Assembly (NCBI RefSeq): GCF_003148825.1 | Contig: NZ_QGGZ01000002.1 | Coordinates: 682,001-746,000 of the forward strand | DNA from: Streptomyces sp. CG 926 | GTDB lineage: Bacteria; Actinomycetota; Actinomycetes; Streptomycetales; Streptomycetaceae | DNA: 64,000 nucleotides | Direction of reading: 5' to 3' | Position numbers and translations under genes: made by a program | Notes under the pieces: model-generated | What the model saw: only the letters and a program-made list of their open reading frames with translations | Databases searched by the model: none | Told to the model about the DNA's origin: nothing | Shown here: positions 1 through 8,432 of the stretch, one piece after another | Layout of the letters: each line of letters opens with the position of its first letter | How positions within the stretch are numbered: the first letter of the stretch is position 1

Positions 1-792
1 CACCGTGATCCCCGGGACGTGCGCGGTCTCCCCGGTGCGCCCGTCCACCGCGTACGAGCCCTCCGCGCCCATCGTCACCACCGCGATCGGCACCTTCTCG
101 GCCAGCGCCCTGGCCGCGGCTCTCGGGCAGTCGGTCCGGGTGTAGCGCATCGCCTCGCCCGCGTTCGGCAGGAAGGCCTCGCAGTGCTCCAGGTCGACCA
201 GGGCCCCCAGGTCCCAGCGGCCGCTCTCGTCCCATCCCACGTCCGCGAAGATCCGCGAGCCGCGCCGGGCGGCCTCGGCGATCCACTCCTCGCCGCGCCC
301 GGGTCCCAGCGCGGCCACGGCCGCGCGGGCCCGCGGCGGGCACTGCGGGAAGGGCCCGGGTCCCGCCGGCGGCGGGGCCTCGTGGCCGTGCGAGACCATC
401 GTGCGCTCGCCCTCGTAGGCCATCGAGACCGTGACCGGGCTGTGCCAGCCGGGGATGGTGTGCGACATGGACAGATCGATGCCCTCGCCCTGTTCGAGGG
501 CGTCCCAGCAGTACTCGCCGTAGTGGTCGTCCCCGAAGGCGGCGGCCAGCGAGGTGCGCAGGCCGAGCCGGGACAGGGCCGTGGCCATGTTGGCGACGCC
601 GCCGGGGCTGGAGCCCATGCCGCGCGCCCAGGACTCCGTACCGCGCACCGGGGCCGAGTCGAGGCCGGTGAAGATGATGTCGAGGAAGACCGTTCCGGTC
701 AGGAAGACGTCGCAGCCGGGCTCCTGGGGGTCACGCACCGGACCGAGCGGGTCCACTGCTGCTGCGCGGATTTCGTAGTCCCGACCGGTCAC
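1..792 (-). CDS. PfkB-family carbohydrate/nucleoside kinase (3' end cut by window edge)
   Basis: A leftward frame runs from GTG at 792 off the left edge, giving 264 codons. The start follows a good ribosome-binding site (GGGGAG at 799-804, six bases of spacing). The N-terminal half has the sugar-binding glycine motif SPGGVANMA, followed by typical ribokinase/PfkB core (GDDHYG), and near the edge VVTMGAEGSYAVD, the strand that precedes the nucleotide-binding site. The catalytic GAGD motif lies beyond the edge and cannot be checked. PfkB enzymes phosphorylate sugars or nucleosides with ATP in the cytoplasm; the substrate cannot be read from this fragment. It follows rnz by about 235 bases and may be its own transcription unit. 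Confidence 0.85.
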   Translation of the reverse strand, partial: MTGRDYEIRAAAVDPLGPVRDPQEPGCDVFLTGTVFLDIIFTGLDSAPVRGTESWARGMGSSPGGVANMATALSRLGLRTSLAAAFGDDHYGEYCWDALEQGEGIDLSMSHTIPGWHSPVTVSMAYEGERTMVSHGHEAPPPAGPGPFPQCPPRARAAVAALGPGRGEEWIAEAARRGSRIFADVGWDESGRWDLGALVDLEHCEAFLPNAGEAMRYTRTDCPRAAARALAEKVPIAVVTMGAEGSYAVDGRTGETAHVPGITV

Positions 793-1027
793 GGCGATCT
801 CCCCGTTGTTTCTCGAAGGCCCGTTTCTGCATGACGTTTTCCCGTGGAAAGCTGCCAGCCCTGCCCGCGCCGGCCAGGACCAAAACCCAGTGTGGCGCAG
901 ATCACTCTCGGGCGACCCTTCGTCACCCGGTCCGCTCGACGAACACGGCCCCTGCCCGGGCCCTGACCAGCCAGGGGCCGGACAGGAGCCGGGCAGGGGC
1001 CGGGCGGGGATCGGGCAGGGCCCGTCG

Positions 1028-1933
1028 TCAGCCCCGCTTGGGCAGGGGCACCCGCATCAGGTCCGCGGCCACCGTGAGCTCGCCCTCGAAGCCGGCCGCG
1101 CGGGCCTGGCGCTCGAACTCGGACGGGTCGGTGTAGCGCTGCGAGAAGTGCGTCAGCACGAGGTGCCGTACGCCCGCGTCCCGCGCCACCCGCGCCGCCT
1201 GGCCGGCGGTCAGGTGCCCGTGGTCGGTGGCCAGCCGTTCGTCCTCGTCGAGGAAGGTCGACTCGATCACCAGCATGTCGCAGCCCTCGGCGAGCGCGTC
1301 CACGCCGGGGCAGAGCCGGGTGTCCATCACGAACGCGAACCGCTGTCCGGGCCGGGGCTCGCTGACCTCGTCCAGGGTGACCGCGCCCAGCCGCCCCTCC
1401 CGCTGGATCCGGCCCACGTCCGGCCCCTTGATCCCGTGCCGCGCGAGCAGCTCGGGCACCATGCGGCGCCCGTCGGGTTCGGTGATCCGGTAGCCGAAGG
1501 ACTCCACGGGGTGCGAGAGCAGCCGGGCCTCCAGCGTGTACGAGGGGCCCTGCGCGAGCGTGCCGTCCACGGAGACCGGTTCCTCACGGAGCGCGACGGT
1601 CTCCCGGTAGGCCGTGGCGTAGCGCAGCCGGTCGAAGAACTTCTGCCCCGAGGCCGGGTAGTGCGCGGTGACGGGGTGCGGGACCTGGTCGAGGTTGATC
1701 CGCTGGATCACCCCGGCGAGGCCGAGGCTGTGGTCACCGTGGAAGTGGGTGACGCAGATCCGGTCGATGTCGTGCGCGGCCACCCCGGCGCGCAGCATCT
1801 GGCGCTGGGTTCCCTCGCCCGGGTCGAAGAGGATGCCCTCGCCGTCCCAGCGCAGCAGGTAGCCGTTGTGGTTGCGGTGGCGGGTGGGCACCTGGCTGGC
1901 CGTGCCCAGCACCACGAACTCTCGTACGGACAC
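1028..1933 (-). CDS. rnz: Ribonuclease Z (tRNA 3'-endonuclease)
   Basis: This 301-residue metallo-beta-lactamase-fold protein is the usual length for short-form tRNase Z. The signature zinc motif HFHGDH sits at residues 63-68, preceded by the [11 protein letters not shown] segment characteristic of RNase Z, and a late THFSQRY motif supplies another metal-site histidine. The enzyme cuts the 3' trailer from tRNA precursors. This matters here because the two tRNA-Ala genes in the window do not encode CCA. It starts with GTG, three bases after the HIT gene stop, so the two genes are probably co-transcribed and translationally linked. Confidence 0.95.
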   Translation of the reverse strand: MSVREFVVLGTASQVPTRHRNHNGYLLRWDGEGILFDPGEGTQRQMLRAGVAAHDIDRICVTHFHGDHSLGLAGVIQRINLDQVPHPVTAHYPASGQKFFDRLRYATAYRETVALREEPVSVDGTLAQGPSYTLEARLLSHPVESFGYRITEPDGRRMVPELLARHGIKGPDVGRIQREGRLGAVTLDEVSEPRPGQRFAFVMDTRLCPGVDALAEGCDMLVIESTFLDEDERLATDHGHLTAGQAARVARDAGVRHLVLTHFSQRYTDPSEFERQARAAGFEGELTVAADLMRVPLPKRG

Positions 1934-1936
1934 GTG

Positions 1937-2296
1937 CTATCCGGGGGGCCACTGGAGGCCGCGGCCGCCGAGGACGTGCGCGTGGGCGTGGAAGACGGTC
2001 TGACCGGCGCCGGAGCCGGTGTTGAACACGACCCGGTAGCCGTGCTCGACGATCTTCTCGTCGAGGGCGACCTGGCCGGCCTCGCGCAGTATGTCGGCGG
2101 CCACGCCCGGCTCGGCCGCGGCGAGGGAGGCCGCGTCGGGATAGTGCACCTTCGGGATCACGAGTACGTGCGTGGGCGCCTGCGGGTTGATGTCCCGGAA
2201 GGCGACCGTGGTCTCGGTCTCCCGTACCACGGTCGCGGGGATCTGCCCCGCGACGATCTTGCAGAACAGGCAGTCGGCCTGCGGTTCCCCGGCCAT
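1937..2296 (-). CDS. HIT-family (histidine triad) nucleotide-binding protein
   Basis: A 119-residue protein with the histidine triad FHAHAHVLG near the C-terminus and an N-terminal CLFCKI segment typical of HINT/PKCI-like hydrolases. The ATG at 2296 has a near-perfect AGGAGG site. HINT proteins hydrolyse adenosine phosphoramidates and act on aminoacyl-adenylates; the physiological substrate here is not evident. It lies between rsmE and rnz in one leftward run. Length and motif spacing are normal for the family. Confidence 0.93.
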   Translation of the reverse strand: MAGEPQADCLFCKIVAGQIPATVVRETETTVAFRDINPQAPTHVLVIPKVHYPDAASLAAAEPGVAADILREAGQVALDEKIVEHGYRVVFNTGSGAGQTVFHAHAHVLGGRGLQWPPG

Positions 2297-2411
2297 TGCT
2301 TCGCCTCCTGTGACGGTGATCGGTCCGGGCATCGTATCCAGCCGGACGCCTGCAACGGGCGGGCATTTCGGCCGCCCCTTCCGGATCCTGTCGGACGGGC
2401 CGATCGGGACA

Positions 2412-3158
2412 TCAGGACCAGCGGCCCGTGCGGGCCAGCAGGACGGCGACCGCCGCCGTACCGGCCGTGGAAGTGCGCAGCACGGAGCGGCCCAGGCGGT
2501 AGGGGTGGGCGCCGGCCTCGGCGAAGACCGCCAGCTCCTCCGGGGAGACACCGCCCTCCGGGCCGACCACCAGCACCACGGAACCGGCCTTCGGGAGCTC
2601 GGCCGTGGCCAGCGCCTCCGAGGGGGTGTCGCGGTCCTCGTGGAGCACCATCGCCAGGTCGGCGTCGGCCAGCAGCGCCGCCACCTGCTTGGTGGACAGC
2701 GCCTCGGCCACCTCCGGGAAGCGCACCCGGCGGGACTGCTTGCCGGCCTCCCGGGCCGTGGCCCGCCACTTGGCCAGGGACTTGGCCCCGCGGTCGCCGC
2801 GCCACTGCGTGATGCAGCGCGAGGCCTGCCAGGGCACGATCGCGTCCACGCCGGTCTCGGTCATCGTCTCGACGGCCAGCTCGCCCCGGTCCCCCTTGGG
2901 CAGGGCCTGGACCACCGTGATCCGGACCTCGGGGTCCGGCTCCTCCTCGATGGCGTTCAGGTCCATGACGACCAGCCGGTCCTTGCCCTCGGCGGCCTTG
3001 ACCACGCCCTCCGTCCAGTGGCCGCGTCCGTCCGTGAGGACCACGTCCTCGCCCGGGTTCAGCCGCTTCACGGACACGGCGTGCCGGCCCTCCGGGCCGT
3101 CCAGGACGAACTCCGGCCCCGCGGGGACCTCTTCCACCACGAACACCGGGGCGGTCAT
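2412..3158 (-). CDS. rsmE: 16S rRNA (uracil-1498-N3)-methyltransferase
   Basis: A 248-residue protein with an N-terminal PUA-like RNA-binding part and a C-terminal SPOUT knot. The knot motifs VVGPEGGVSPEE and LGRSVLRTSTA are diagnostic for RsmE, which methylates U1498 of 16S rRNA using SAM. The ATG at 3158 overlaps the TGA of the upstream nitronate monooxygenase gene (ATGA), implying translational coupling. A longer open frame exists upstream, but the conserved protein begins MTAPVFVVEEV. Confidence 0.94.
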   Translation of the reverse strand: MTAPVFVVEEVPAGPEFVLDGPEGRHAVSVKRLNPGEDVVLTDGRGHWTEGVVKAAEGKDRLVVMDLNAIEEEPDPEVRITVVQALPKGDRGELAVETMTETGVDAIVPWQASRCITQWRGDRGAKSLAKWRATAREAGKQSRRVRFPEVAEALSTKQVAALLADADLAMVLHEDRDTPSEALATAELPKAGSVVLVVGPEGGVSPEELAVFAEAGAHPYRLGRSVLRTSTAGTAAVAVLLARTGRWS

Positions 3159-4255
3159 GACGCACTCCTCATCTGCATTGCCTTCAACGTGCTCTGTGCC
3201 TCGGCCAGTTCGGCCGCCAGCACCTCCACCAGCTCCCCCGCCGGCAGCGGCCGCGCCAACCTGTGCCCCTGGCCCGCCCACAGGGCCATGCCCTGTGCGT
3301 CCCCGGCCGCGGCGGCGGCCTTGCGCAGCCCCGAGGTCAGGTGGTGGACCTGCGGGTACGCGGCCGGGGCGTACGGCCCGTGCTCGCGCACGAAGCGGTT
3401 CACCAGCCCGCGCGCCGGCCGCCCGGAGAAGGCGCGGGTCAGCTCGGTACGGACGAACAGCGGGTCCGTCAGCGCCTTCTTGTGCACCGGGTCGGCCCCC
3501 GACTCCGGGCAGGCCAGGAAGGCCGTCCCGAGCTGCGCCGACTCCGCGCCCGCCGCCAGCAGGGCCGCGATCTGCGCACCCCGCATGACCCCGCCCGCCG
3601 CGATGATCGGGAGCGCCACCGCCTCCCGTACCTGCGCCACCAGCGCGAGCAGGCCCACGGTCGCCGTGCCGTCGATCTGCGGGTCGTCCCGGTGGGTGGC
3701 CTGATGGCCGCCGGCCTCGGCGCCCTGGACACAGACCGCGTCGGCGCCCGCGTGCTGGGCGCCGCGGGCCTCCTCGACGGAGGTCACCGTGACGACGGTG
3801 TACGTACCGACCTTGCGCAGGGCGGCGAGGGCCGCGAAGGTCGGACAGCCGAAGGTGAACGAGACCACCGGGACGGGGTCTTCGAGGAGGATGGCGAGCT
3901 TGGCGTCGTAGCCGTCGTCGCTGGTGCCGATGATGTCCTCCTCGGCGAGCGAGACCTCGTACCAGCTCGCCTCGCCGGCCAGCTGCCCGCGGTAGGCCTC
4001 CACGGCGGCCGGATCGACGTAACCGGTCTGCGGCATGAAGAGGTTGACACCGAAGCGGCGCCGGGTCAGCGCGCGCACCTGCTTGATCTCCTGGTACATC
4101 CCGTCGGCGGTCTTGTAGCCGCCGGCCAGGAAGCCCAGTCCGCCCGCCTCGCACACGGCGGCGGCGAGGACGGGACAGGAGGCGCCGCCCGCCATGGGAG
4201 CCTGCACGATCGGGTACGGGGAGAGACCGTTCGGTGCCGAGGACATGGACTGCAT
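3155..4255 (-). CDS. Nitronate monooxygenase (FMN-dependent, 2-nitropropane dioxygenase family)
   Basis: About 366 residues forming a TIM barrel. Visible family features are the N-terminal QAPMAGG loop, the AGGHQATH segment with the conserved flavin-site histidine, and AAGGVM, a phosphate-binding loop for FMN. The enzyme oxidises alkyl nitronates such as propionate 3-nitronate. The start is uncertain: ATG at 4255 (GGAC about nine bases upstream) is preferred over ATG at 4246; a longer in-frame start at 4324 adds residues unlike the family. The 3' end overlaps rsmE by four bases. Confidence 0.88.
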   Translation of the reverse strand: MQSMSSAPNGLSPYPIVQAPMAGGASCPVLAAAVCEAGGLGFLAGGYKTADGMYQEIKQVRALTRRRFGVNLFMPQTGYVDPAAVEAYRGQLAGEASWYEVSLAEEDIIGTSDDGYDAKLAILLEDPVPVVSFTFGCPTFAALAALRKVGTYTVVTVTSVEEARGAQHAGADAVCVQGAEAGGHQATHRDDPQIDGTATVGLLALVAQVREAVALPIIAAGGVMRGAQIAALLAAGAESAQLGTAFLACPESGADPVHKKALTDPLFVRTELTRAFSGRPARGLVNRFVREHGPYAPAAYPQVHHLTSGLRKAAAAAGDAQGMALWAGQGHRLARPLPAGELVEVLAAELAEAQSTLKAMQMRSAS

Positions 4256-4347
4256 CGTGCCACGTCCGAAGCATGGGGCCGAATCATGGCATTCGCCTGG
4301 CATAGTCCGCTTCCCGCCCGGCACGGGGCCGCCGCGCGCCTCGTGCG

Positions 4348-4383
4348 ACGAGCCCGGCCGGGGAATCCCCAGGCCGGGCTCGT
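4348..4383 (-). terminator. Terminator hairpin after hrcA-dnaJ
   Basis: Twelve perfectly complementary bases (4348-4359 with 4372-4383) enclose an inner GGGG/CCCC pair, beginning 19 bases after the dnaJ stop. There is no T run, as is common for Streptomyces terminators. It closes the heat-shock operon before the nitronate monooxygenase gene. Confidence 0.75.
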
Positions 4384-4402
4384 GACGGTGGATCCCGGTC
4401 GC

Positions 4403-5542
4403 TCAGCGACCGTTGAAAGCGTCCTTCAGCCGGCTGAACAGACCCTGCTGACCCGGCGCGAACTGACCCATCGGCCGCTCCTCGCCGCGCAGCTTCGCCA
4501 GCTGGCGGAGCAGGTCCTCCTGCTGGGCGTCCAGCTTGCCCGGGGTGGTGACCTCGACGTGCACGATCAGGTCGCCGCGCCCGCCACCGCGCAGGTGGGT
4601 GACGCCGCGCCCGTGCAGCGGGATCGCCTGGCCGGACCCGGTGCCGGGCCGGATGTCGATCTCCTCCAGCCCGTCCAGCGTCTCCAGCGGACACTTGGTG
4701 CCCAGTGCTGCCGCGGTCATCGGGATGGTGACCGTGCAGTGCAGGTCGTCCCCGCGCCGCTGGAAGGTCGGGTGCGCCAGCTCGTGGATCTCCACGTACA
4801 GGTCGCCGGCGGGGCCGCCGCCGGGGCCGACCTCGCCCTCGCCCGCGAGCTGGATCCGGGTGCCGTTCTCGACACCCGCCGGGATCTTGACCGTGAGGCT
4901 GCGACGGGAGCGGACCCGGCCGTCGCCCGCGCACTCGTGGCACGGGGTCGGGACCACGGTGCCGAAGCCCTGGCACTGCGGGCAGGGGCGCGAGGTCATG
5001 ACCTGGCCCAGGAAGGACCGGGTGACCTGCGAGACCTCACCGCGGCCACGGCACATGTCACACGTCTGCGCGGAGGTGCCGGGAGCGGCGCCCTCACCCG
5101 AGCAGGTGTTGCAGACGACGGCCGTGTCGACCTGGATGTCCTTGGTGGTCCCGAAGGCCGCCTCGTCCAGCTCCAGGTCCAGGCGGATCATCGCGTCCTG
5201 GCCGCGGCGGGTCCGCGAGCGCGGGCCGCGCTGCGAGGCCTGGCCGAAGAAGGCGTCCATGATGTCGGAGAAGTTGCCGAAGCCACCCGCTCCGAAACCG
5301 CCCGCTCCGCCGCCACCACCCGAGGAGGACAGCGGGTCGCCACCCAGGTCGTAGACCTGCTTCTTCTGCGGGTCCGAGAGGACCTCGTAGGCGGCGTTGA
5401 TCTCCTTGAAACGCTCTTGCGTCTTGGGATCAGGGTTCACATCCGGGTGCAGCTCGCGTGCAAGCCGCCGGAATGCCTTCTTGATCTCGTCCTGCGATGC
5501 GTCGCGGCGCACGCCGAGAACGGCGTAGTAGTCCGTGGCCAC
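4403..5542 (-). CDS. dnaJ: Molecular chaperone DnaJ (HrcA-linked copy)
   Basis: A 379-residue type I DnaJ. The J-domain occupies about residues 1-70 with HPD at 32-34. A Gly/Phe-rich stretch follows, then four zinc modules (CNTCSGEG, CDMCRGRG, CPQCQGFG, CHECAGDG) and the C-terminal substrate-binding domains. DnaJ delivers unfolded clients to DnaK and stimulates its ATPase. The GTG start directly abuts the hrcA stop at 5543, with the SD inside the end of hrcA, so the two are one operon under the CIRCE operator at 6609-6635. No dnaK or grpE is adjacent; in Streptomyces a separate dnaK operon usually carries the other dnaJ. Confidence 0.96.
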   Translation of the reverse strand: MATDYYAVLGVRRDASQDEIKKAFRRLARELHPDVNPDPKTQERFKEINAAYEVLSDPQKKQVYDLGGDPLSSSGGGGGAGGFGAGGFGNFSDIMDAFFGQASQRGPRSRTRRGQDAMIRLDLELDEAAFGTTKDIQVDTAVVCNTCSGEGAAPGTSAQTCDMCRGRGEVSQVTRSFLGQVMTSRPCPQCQGFGTVVPTPCHECAGDGRVRSRRSLTVKIPAGVENGTRIQLAGEGEVGPGGGPAGDLYVEIHELAHPTFQRRGDDLHCTVTIPMTAAALGTKCPLETLDGLEEIDIRPGTGSGQAIPLHGRGVTHLRGGGRGDLIVHVEVTTPGKLDAQQEDLLRQLAKLRGEERPMGQFAPGQQGLFSRLKDAFNGR

Positions 5543-6559
5543 TTACGACTCCGCCAGGATCTGTCCGACGTAACGTGCCACTGCGCGTACCGCTCCCATC
5601 GTTCCGGGGTAGTCCATGCGGGTCGGTCCGACCACGCCGAGTTTGGCGACTGCTTCGCCGCCCGAACCGTAACCGACCGAGACGACCGACGTGGAGTTCA
5701 GTCCCTCGTAGGCGTTCTCATGCCCGATCCGTACGGCCATTCCCGACTCGTTGGCCTCGCCCAGCAGCTTGAGGAGCACGACCTGCTCCTCCAGCGCTTC
5801 GAGCACCGGCCTGATCGTCAGGGGAAAATCATGTCCGAAGCGGGTGAGATTGGCGGTTCCGCCGATCATCAGCCGCTCTTCGGCTTCCTCGACCAGGGTT
5901 TCGAGGAGTGTCGCGAGCACGGTGGAGACGGTGCCGCGGTCCTCGGCCTCGAAGGATTCGGGGAGGTCCTGGACGAGCGGGGGCACATCGGTGAAGCGGC
6001 GCCCGACGACCCGGCTGTTGAGCCGGGCCCGCAGGTCCGCGAGCGAAGTCTCCCCGAAGGGGCTCGGGCAGTCGATGAGTCGCTGCTCGACCCGCCCGGT
6101 GTCCGTGATCAGTACGAGCATCAGGCGCGCGGGAGCCAGCGAGAGCAGCTCCACGTGCCGGACGGTCGACCGGGTCAGACTCGGGTACTGGACAACGGCG
6201 ACCTGCCGGGTGAGCTGCGCGAGCAGCCGTACCGTGCGGCCGACCACGTCGTCGAGGTCGACGGCGCCGTCGAGGAAGTTCTGGATGGCCCGGCGCTCGG
6301 GCGACGACAGCGGTTTGACCCCCGCCAGCTTGTCGACGAAGAGGCGGTAGCCCTTGTCCGTGGGGATCCGGCCGGCGCTGGTGTGGGGCTGGGCGATGTA
6401 CCCCTCCTCCTCCAGCACGGCCATGTCGTTGCGCACGGTGGCGGGCGAGACGCCGAGCCGGTGCCGCTCCGTGAGCGCCTTGGAGCCGACCGGCTCCTCC
6501 GTCCCGACGTAGTCCTGGACGATGGCGCGCAGCACTTCGAGTCTGCGTTCGCTGAGCAT
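5543..6559 (-). CDS. hrcA: Heat-inducible transcription repressor HrcA
   Basis: A 338-residue repressor beginning [14 protein letters not shown], with an N-terminal winged helix ([17 protein letters not shown]) followed by the GAF-like inserted dimerisation region. HrcA binds CIRCE operators and represses chaperone genes; its own folding depends on GroEL. ATG at 6559 is chosen because GGAGG lies ten bases upstream, while the GTG at 6568 abuts that site. The operator lies 50 bases upstream, so the gene should be autoregulated with dnaJ. Confidence 0.95.
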   Translation of the reverse strand: MLSERRLEVLRAIVQDYVGTEEPVGSKALTERHRLGVSPATVRNDMAVLEEEGYIAQPHTSAGRIPTDKGYRLFVDKLAGVKPLSSPERRAIQNFLDGAVDLDDVVGRTVRLLAQLTRQVAVVQYPSLTRSTVRHVELLSLAPARLMLVLITDTGRVEQRLIDCPSPFGETSLADLRARLNSRVVGRRFTDVPPLVQDLPESFEAEDRGTVSTVLATLLETLVEEAEERLMIGGTANLTRFGHDFPLTIRPVLEALEEQVVLLKLLGEANESGMAVRIGHENAYEGLNSTSVVSVGYGSGGEAVAKLGVVGPTRMDYPGTMGAVRAVARYVGQILAES

Positions 6560-6608
6560 CGCGCGCACACCTCCAGCTGTGGTCCGTTGCCGTGTTCTGC
6601 CGTGTTCG

Positions 6609-6635
6609 TTGGCACTCTGATCGTTCGAGTGCCAG
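6609..6635. promoter_or_regulatory. CIRCE operator
   Basis: The inverted repeat TTGGCACTC - nine bases - GAGTGCCAG at 6609-6617 and 6627-6635 matches the CIRCE consensus (TTAGCACTC-N9-GAGTGCTAA) with G for A at the arm tips. It sits just upstream of hrcA, where HrcA would bind to shut off hrcA-dnaJ at normal temperature. Confidence 0.92.
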
Positions 6636-6695
6636 AGAGCCCCCGCTCAGTGTACGGCCGGGCGGTAAGCCCCTGGCAAGGGAGGCCCGCCAGGG

Positions 6696-6701
6696 TAGCG
6701 T
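6696..6701 (+). promoter_or_regulatory. -10 element of a probable leaderless promoter (metallo-hydrolase)
   Basis: TAGCGT ends six bases before the ATG at 6708 and there is no SD at a usable distance. This spacing is what leaderless Streptomyces transcripts show. No convincing -35 box is visible. Confidence 0.5.
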
Positions 6702-6707
6702 CGCCGT

Positions 6708-7433
6708 ATGGACGTGCGTTGGGAAGAGTCCGGCTGGGAACGGCTGACCGGACGGGCCGGCCGGCGGCGGCTACCGGTGTGGGACTGCACCGTGGGGCTG
6801 GTGGTGGGCGAGGATTCGGTCCTTCTGATCGACCCCGGTTCGTGTGTACGCGAGGGCGCGCGGATACGGGCCGAGGCGGAGCGGCTGACGGGCCGCAGCG
6901 TGACCCATATCGCATTCACGCACGGTCATTTCGATCACGTCCTGGGCGGGGCCGCCTTCGCCGGGGCCGAGGTGTTCGGAGCGGTCGGGCTGGCCGCACT
7001 GCTCTCGACGGGCCGCGAGGAGCTGCGCGCGGACGCGGTACGGCACGGGCTCGCGGCGGCGGAGGCGGCACAGGCCGTGGATCTGCTGGTGCTGCCCCGG
7101 CACGAGGTGTCGGGCGAGTGGACGCTGGAACTGGGCGGCGTACAGGTGCTGCTGGCCAACGTGGGGCCCGGCCACACCGGGCACGACCTGGCCGTCTTCG
7201 TGCCGGGCGAGCGCGAGGTGGTCTTCTGCGGGGACCTGGTCGAGGAGTCGGGCGAGCCCTCGGTGGGCCCGGACGCCACGGTCGGGCGGTGGCCGGCCGC
7301 CCTGGATCGGCTGCTGTCGCTGGGCGGGGACGACGCACTGTACGTGCCGGGTCACGGAGCGGTGGTCGGGGCGGAGTTCGTCCGTGCGCAACGCGCCACA
7401 CTGGCGACCTTTTCCGGCGTGTCGGAGGCGTGA
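6708..7433 (+). CDS. MBL-fold metallo-hydrolase
   Basis: A 241-residue metallo-beta-lactamase-fold hydrolase. The zinc motif THGHFDH lies near residue 71, a second metal histidine is in GPGHTGHD, an aspartate is in FCGDLVEE, and a terminal histidine is in VPGHGAVV. The set is complete, so the protein should bind two metals. The substrate is unknown; the pattern resembles glyoxalase II-like thioester hydrolases. It is divergent from hrcA and 28 bases upstream of the DUF3097 gene, and is probably read from a leaderless promoter. Confidence 0.88.
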   Translation: MDVRWEESGWERLTGRAGRRRLPVWDCTVGLVVGEDSVLLIDPGSCVREGARIRAEAERLTGRSVTHIAFTHGHFDHVLGGAAFAGAEVFGAVGLAALLSTGREELRADAVRHGLAAAEAAQAVDLLVLPRHEVSGEWTLELGGVQVLLANVGPGHTGHDLAVFVPGEREVVFCGDLVEESGEPSVGPDATVGRWPAALDRLLSLGGDDALYVPGHGAVVGAEFVRAQRATLATFSGVSEA

Positions 7434-7448
7434 CGCGCGTGGCTCTCC

Positions 7449-7454
7449 TAGTGT
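7449..7454 (+). promoter_or_regulatory. -10 element of a probable leaderless promoter (DUF3097 gene)
   Basis: TAGTGT ends seven bases before the ATG at 7462, and no SD-like sequence precedes that ATG. This suggests a separate leaderless start for the DUF3097 gene just after the metallo-hydrolase stop. Confidence 0.5.
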
Positions 7455-7461
7455 CGGCCGG

Positions 7462-8259
7462 ATGCGCGAGTACTCCCCCGACCTGACCCCGCAGTGGAAG
7501 CGACCCAAGGCCGTGCCGGAGGTGGCGGCGGACCCCGACCTGGTGGTCGAGGTGGCGGGTACGGACTTCTGCGGCGCGGTGGTGGCCTGCGAGGCGGGCA
7601 CGGTGACCTTGGAGGACCGCTTCGGCAAGCGACGGGTCTTCCCGATGGAGCCGCGGGGCTTCCTGCTGGACGGCGCGGTGGTCACCCTGGTCCGGCCGTC
7701 CCGGGGCCCGGTGGCACCGGCCCGTACGGCGTCGGGGTCGATCGCCGTCCCCGGGGCGCGGGCGCGGGTGGCCCGGGCGGGCCGGATCTACGTCGAGGGC
7801 CGGCACGACGCGGAGCTGGTGGAACGCGTCTGGGGCGACGACCTGCGGATCGAGGGTGTGGTGGTGGAGTACCTGGAGGGCATCGACGACCTCCCGGCCA
7901 TCGTCGCCGACTTCGCCCCGGCCCCTGACGCCCGCCTCGGCATCCTGGTGGACCACCTCGTGCCGGGCTCGAAGGAGTCCCGCATCGCTGCGTCGGTGAC
8001 CTCGCCGGACGTCCTGATCGTGGGGCACCCGTACGTGGACGTCTGGCAGGCGGTGAAGCCGTCCGCGGTGGGCATCCCGGCGTGGCCGGTGATCCCGCCC
8101 GGCCAGGACTGGAAGACGGGCATCTGCCGGGCCCTGGGCTGGCCGCAGAACACGGGCGCCGCCTGGCAGCACATCCTGTCCCGGGTGACCTCGTACCGCG
8201 ACCTGGAACCGACCCTCCTGGGCTCGGTGGAACACCTCATCGACCACGTCACGGCATAG
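7462..8259 (+). CDS. DUF3097 family protein
   Basis: A 265-residue protein beginning MREYSPDLTPQW, which I recognise as the actinobacterial DUF3097 family of unknown function. Notable stretches are IYVEGRHDAELVERVWG, which resembles the Toprim-like start found in OLD/RNase M5-type proteins, and LGILVDHLVPGSKE and VGHPYVDVWQ with acidic and histidine residues. The Toprim-like reading is my inference: E in VEGRHD and D in LVDHL could be the metal ligands. The gene overlaps nothing and ends before a repeat cluster and hairpin shared with convergent hemW. Confidence 0.85.
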   Translation: MREYSPDLTPQWKRPKAVPEVAADPDLVVEVAGTDFCGAVVACEAGTVTLEDRFGKRRVFPMEPRGFLLDGAVVTLVRPSRGPVAPARTASGSIAVPGARARVARAGRIYVEGRHDAELVERVWGDDLRIEGVVVEYLEGIDDLPAIVADFAPAPDARLGILVDHLVPGSKESRIAASVTSPDVLIVGHPYVDVWQAVKPSAVGIPAWPVIPPGQDWKTGICRALGWPQNTGAAWQHILSRVTSYRDLEPTLLGSVEHLIDHVTA

Positions 8260-8310
8260 GGCGCCCTTCGGGCCACCAGGCCCTCTCCAGCCCTGGCCGC
8301 GCCGTTTCCA

Positions 8311-8396
8311 GCCTCGCCGGCGTTCGAGGCGCGCTCCTTCGCCCCCGCCGGCGTTCGAGGCGCTCCTTCAGCCCCGCCGGCGTTTGAGGCGCGGGG
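8311..8396. repeat. Cluster of three 17-bp Streptomyces intergenic repeats
   Basis: The core GCCGGCGTTYGAGGCGC occurs three times in direct orientation at 8316-8332, 8347-8363 and 8376-8392, about 30 bases apart. A fourth copy in the opposite orientation is at 34732-34748. Similar short repeats are common between Streptomyces genes. They may form hairpins, but their role is not visible here. Confidence 0.8.
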
Positions 8397-8398
8397 GT

Positions 8399-8417
8399 CC
8401 GGGGGCGGCGCCCCCGG
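8399..8417. terminator. Hairpin between convergent DUF3097 gene and hemW
   Basis: Eight perfect pairs (8399-8406 with 8410-8417) around a three-base loop, lying between the converging stops at 8259 and 8433. It is likely a bidirectional terminator without a T run. Confidence 0.6.
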
Positions 8418-8432
8418 CAACGGCGCCGCGGG

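Noticed and set aside
8260..8432. A CRISPR-like array suggested by the three evenly spaced repeats
   Set aside because: Units are only 17 bases, spacers are about 13-14 bases, and the same unit occurs singly elsewhere; no cas genes are present.
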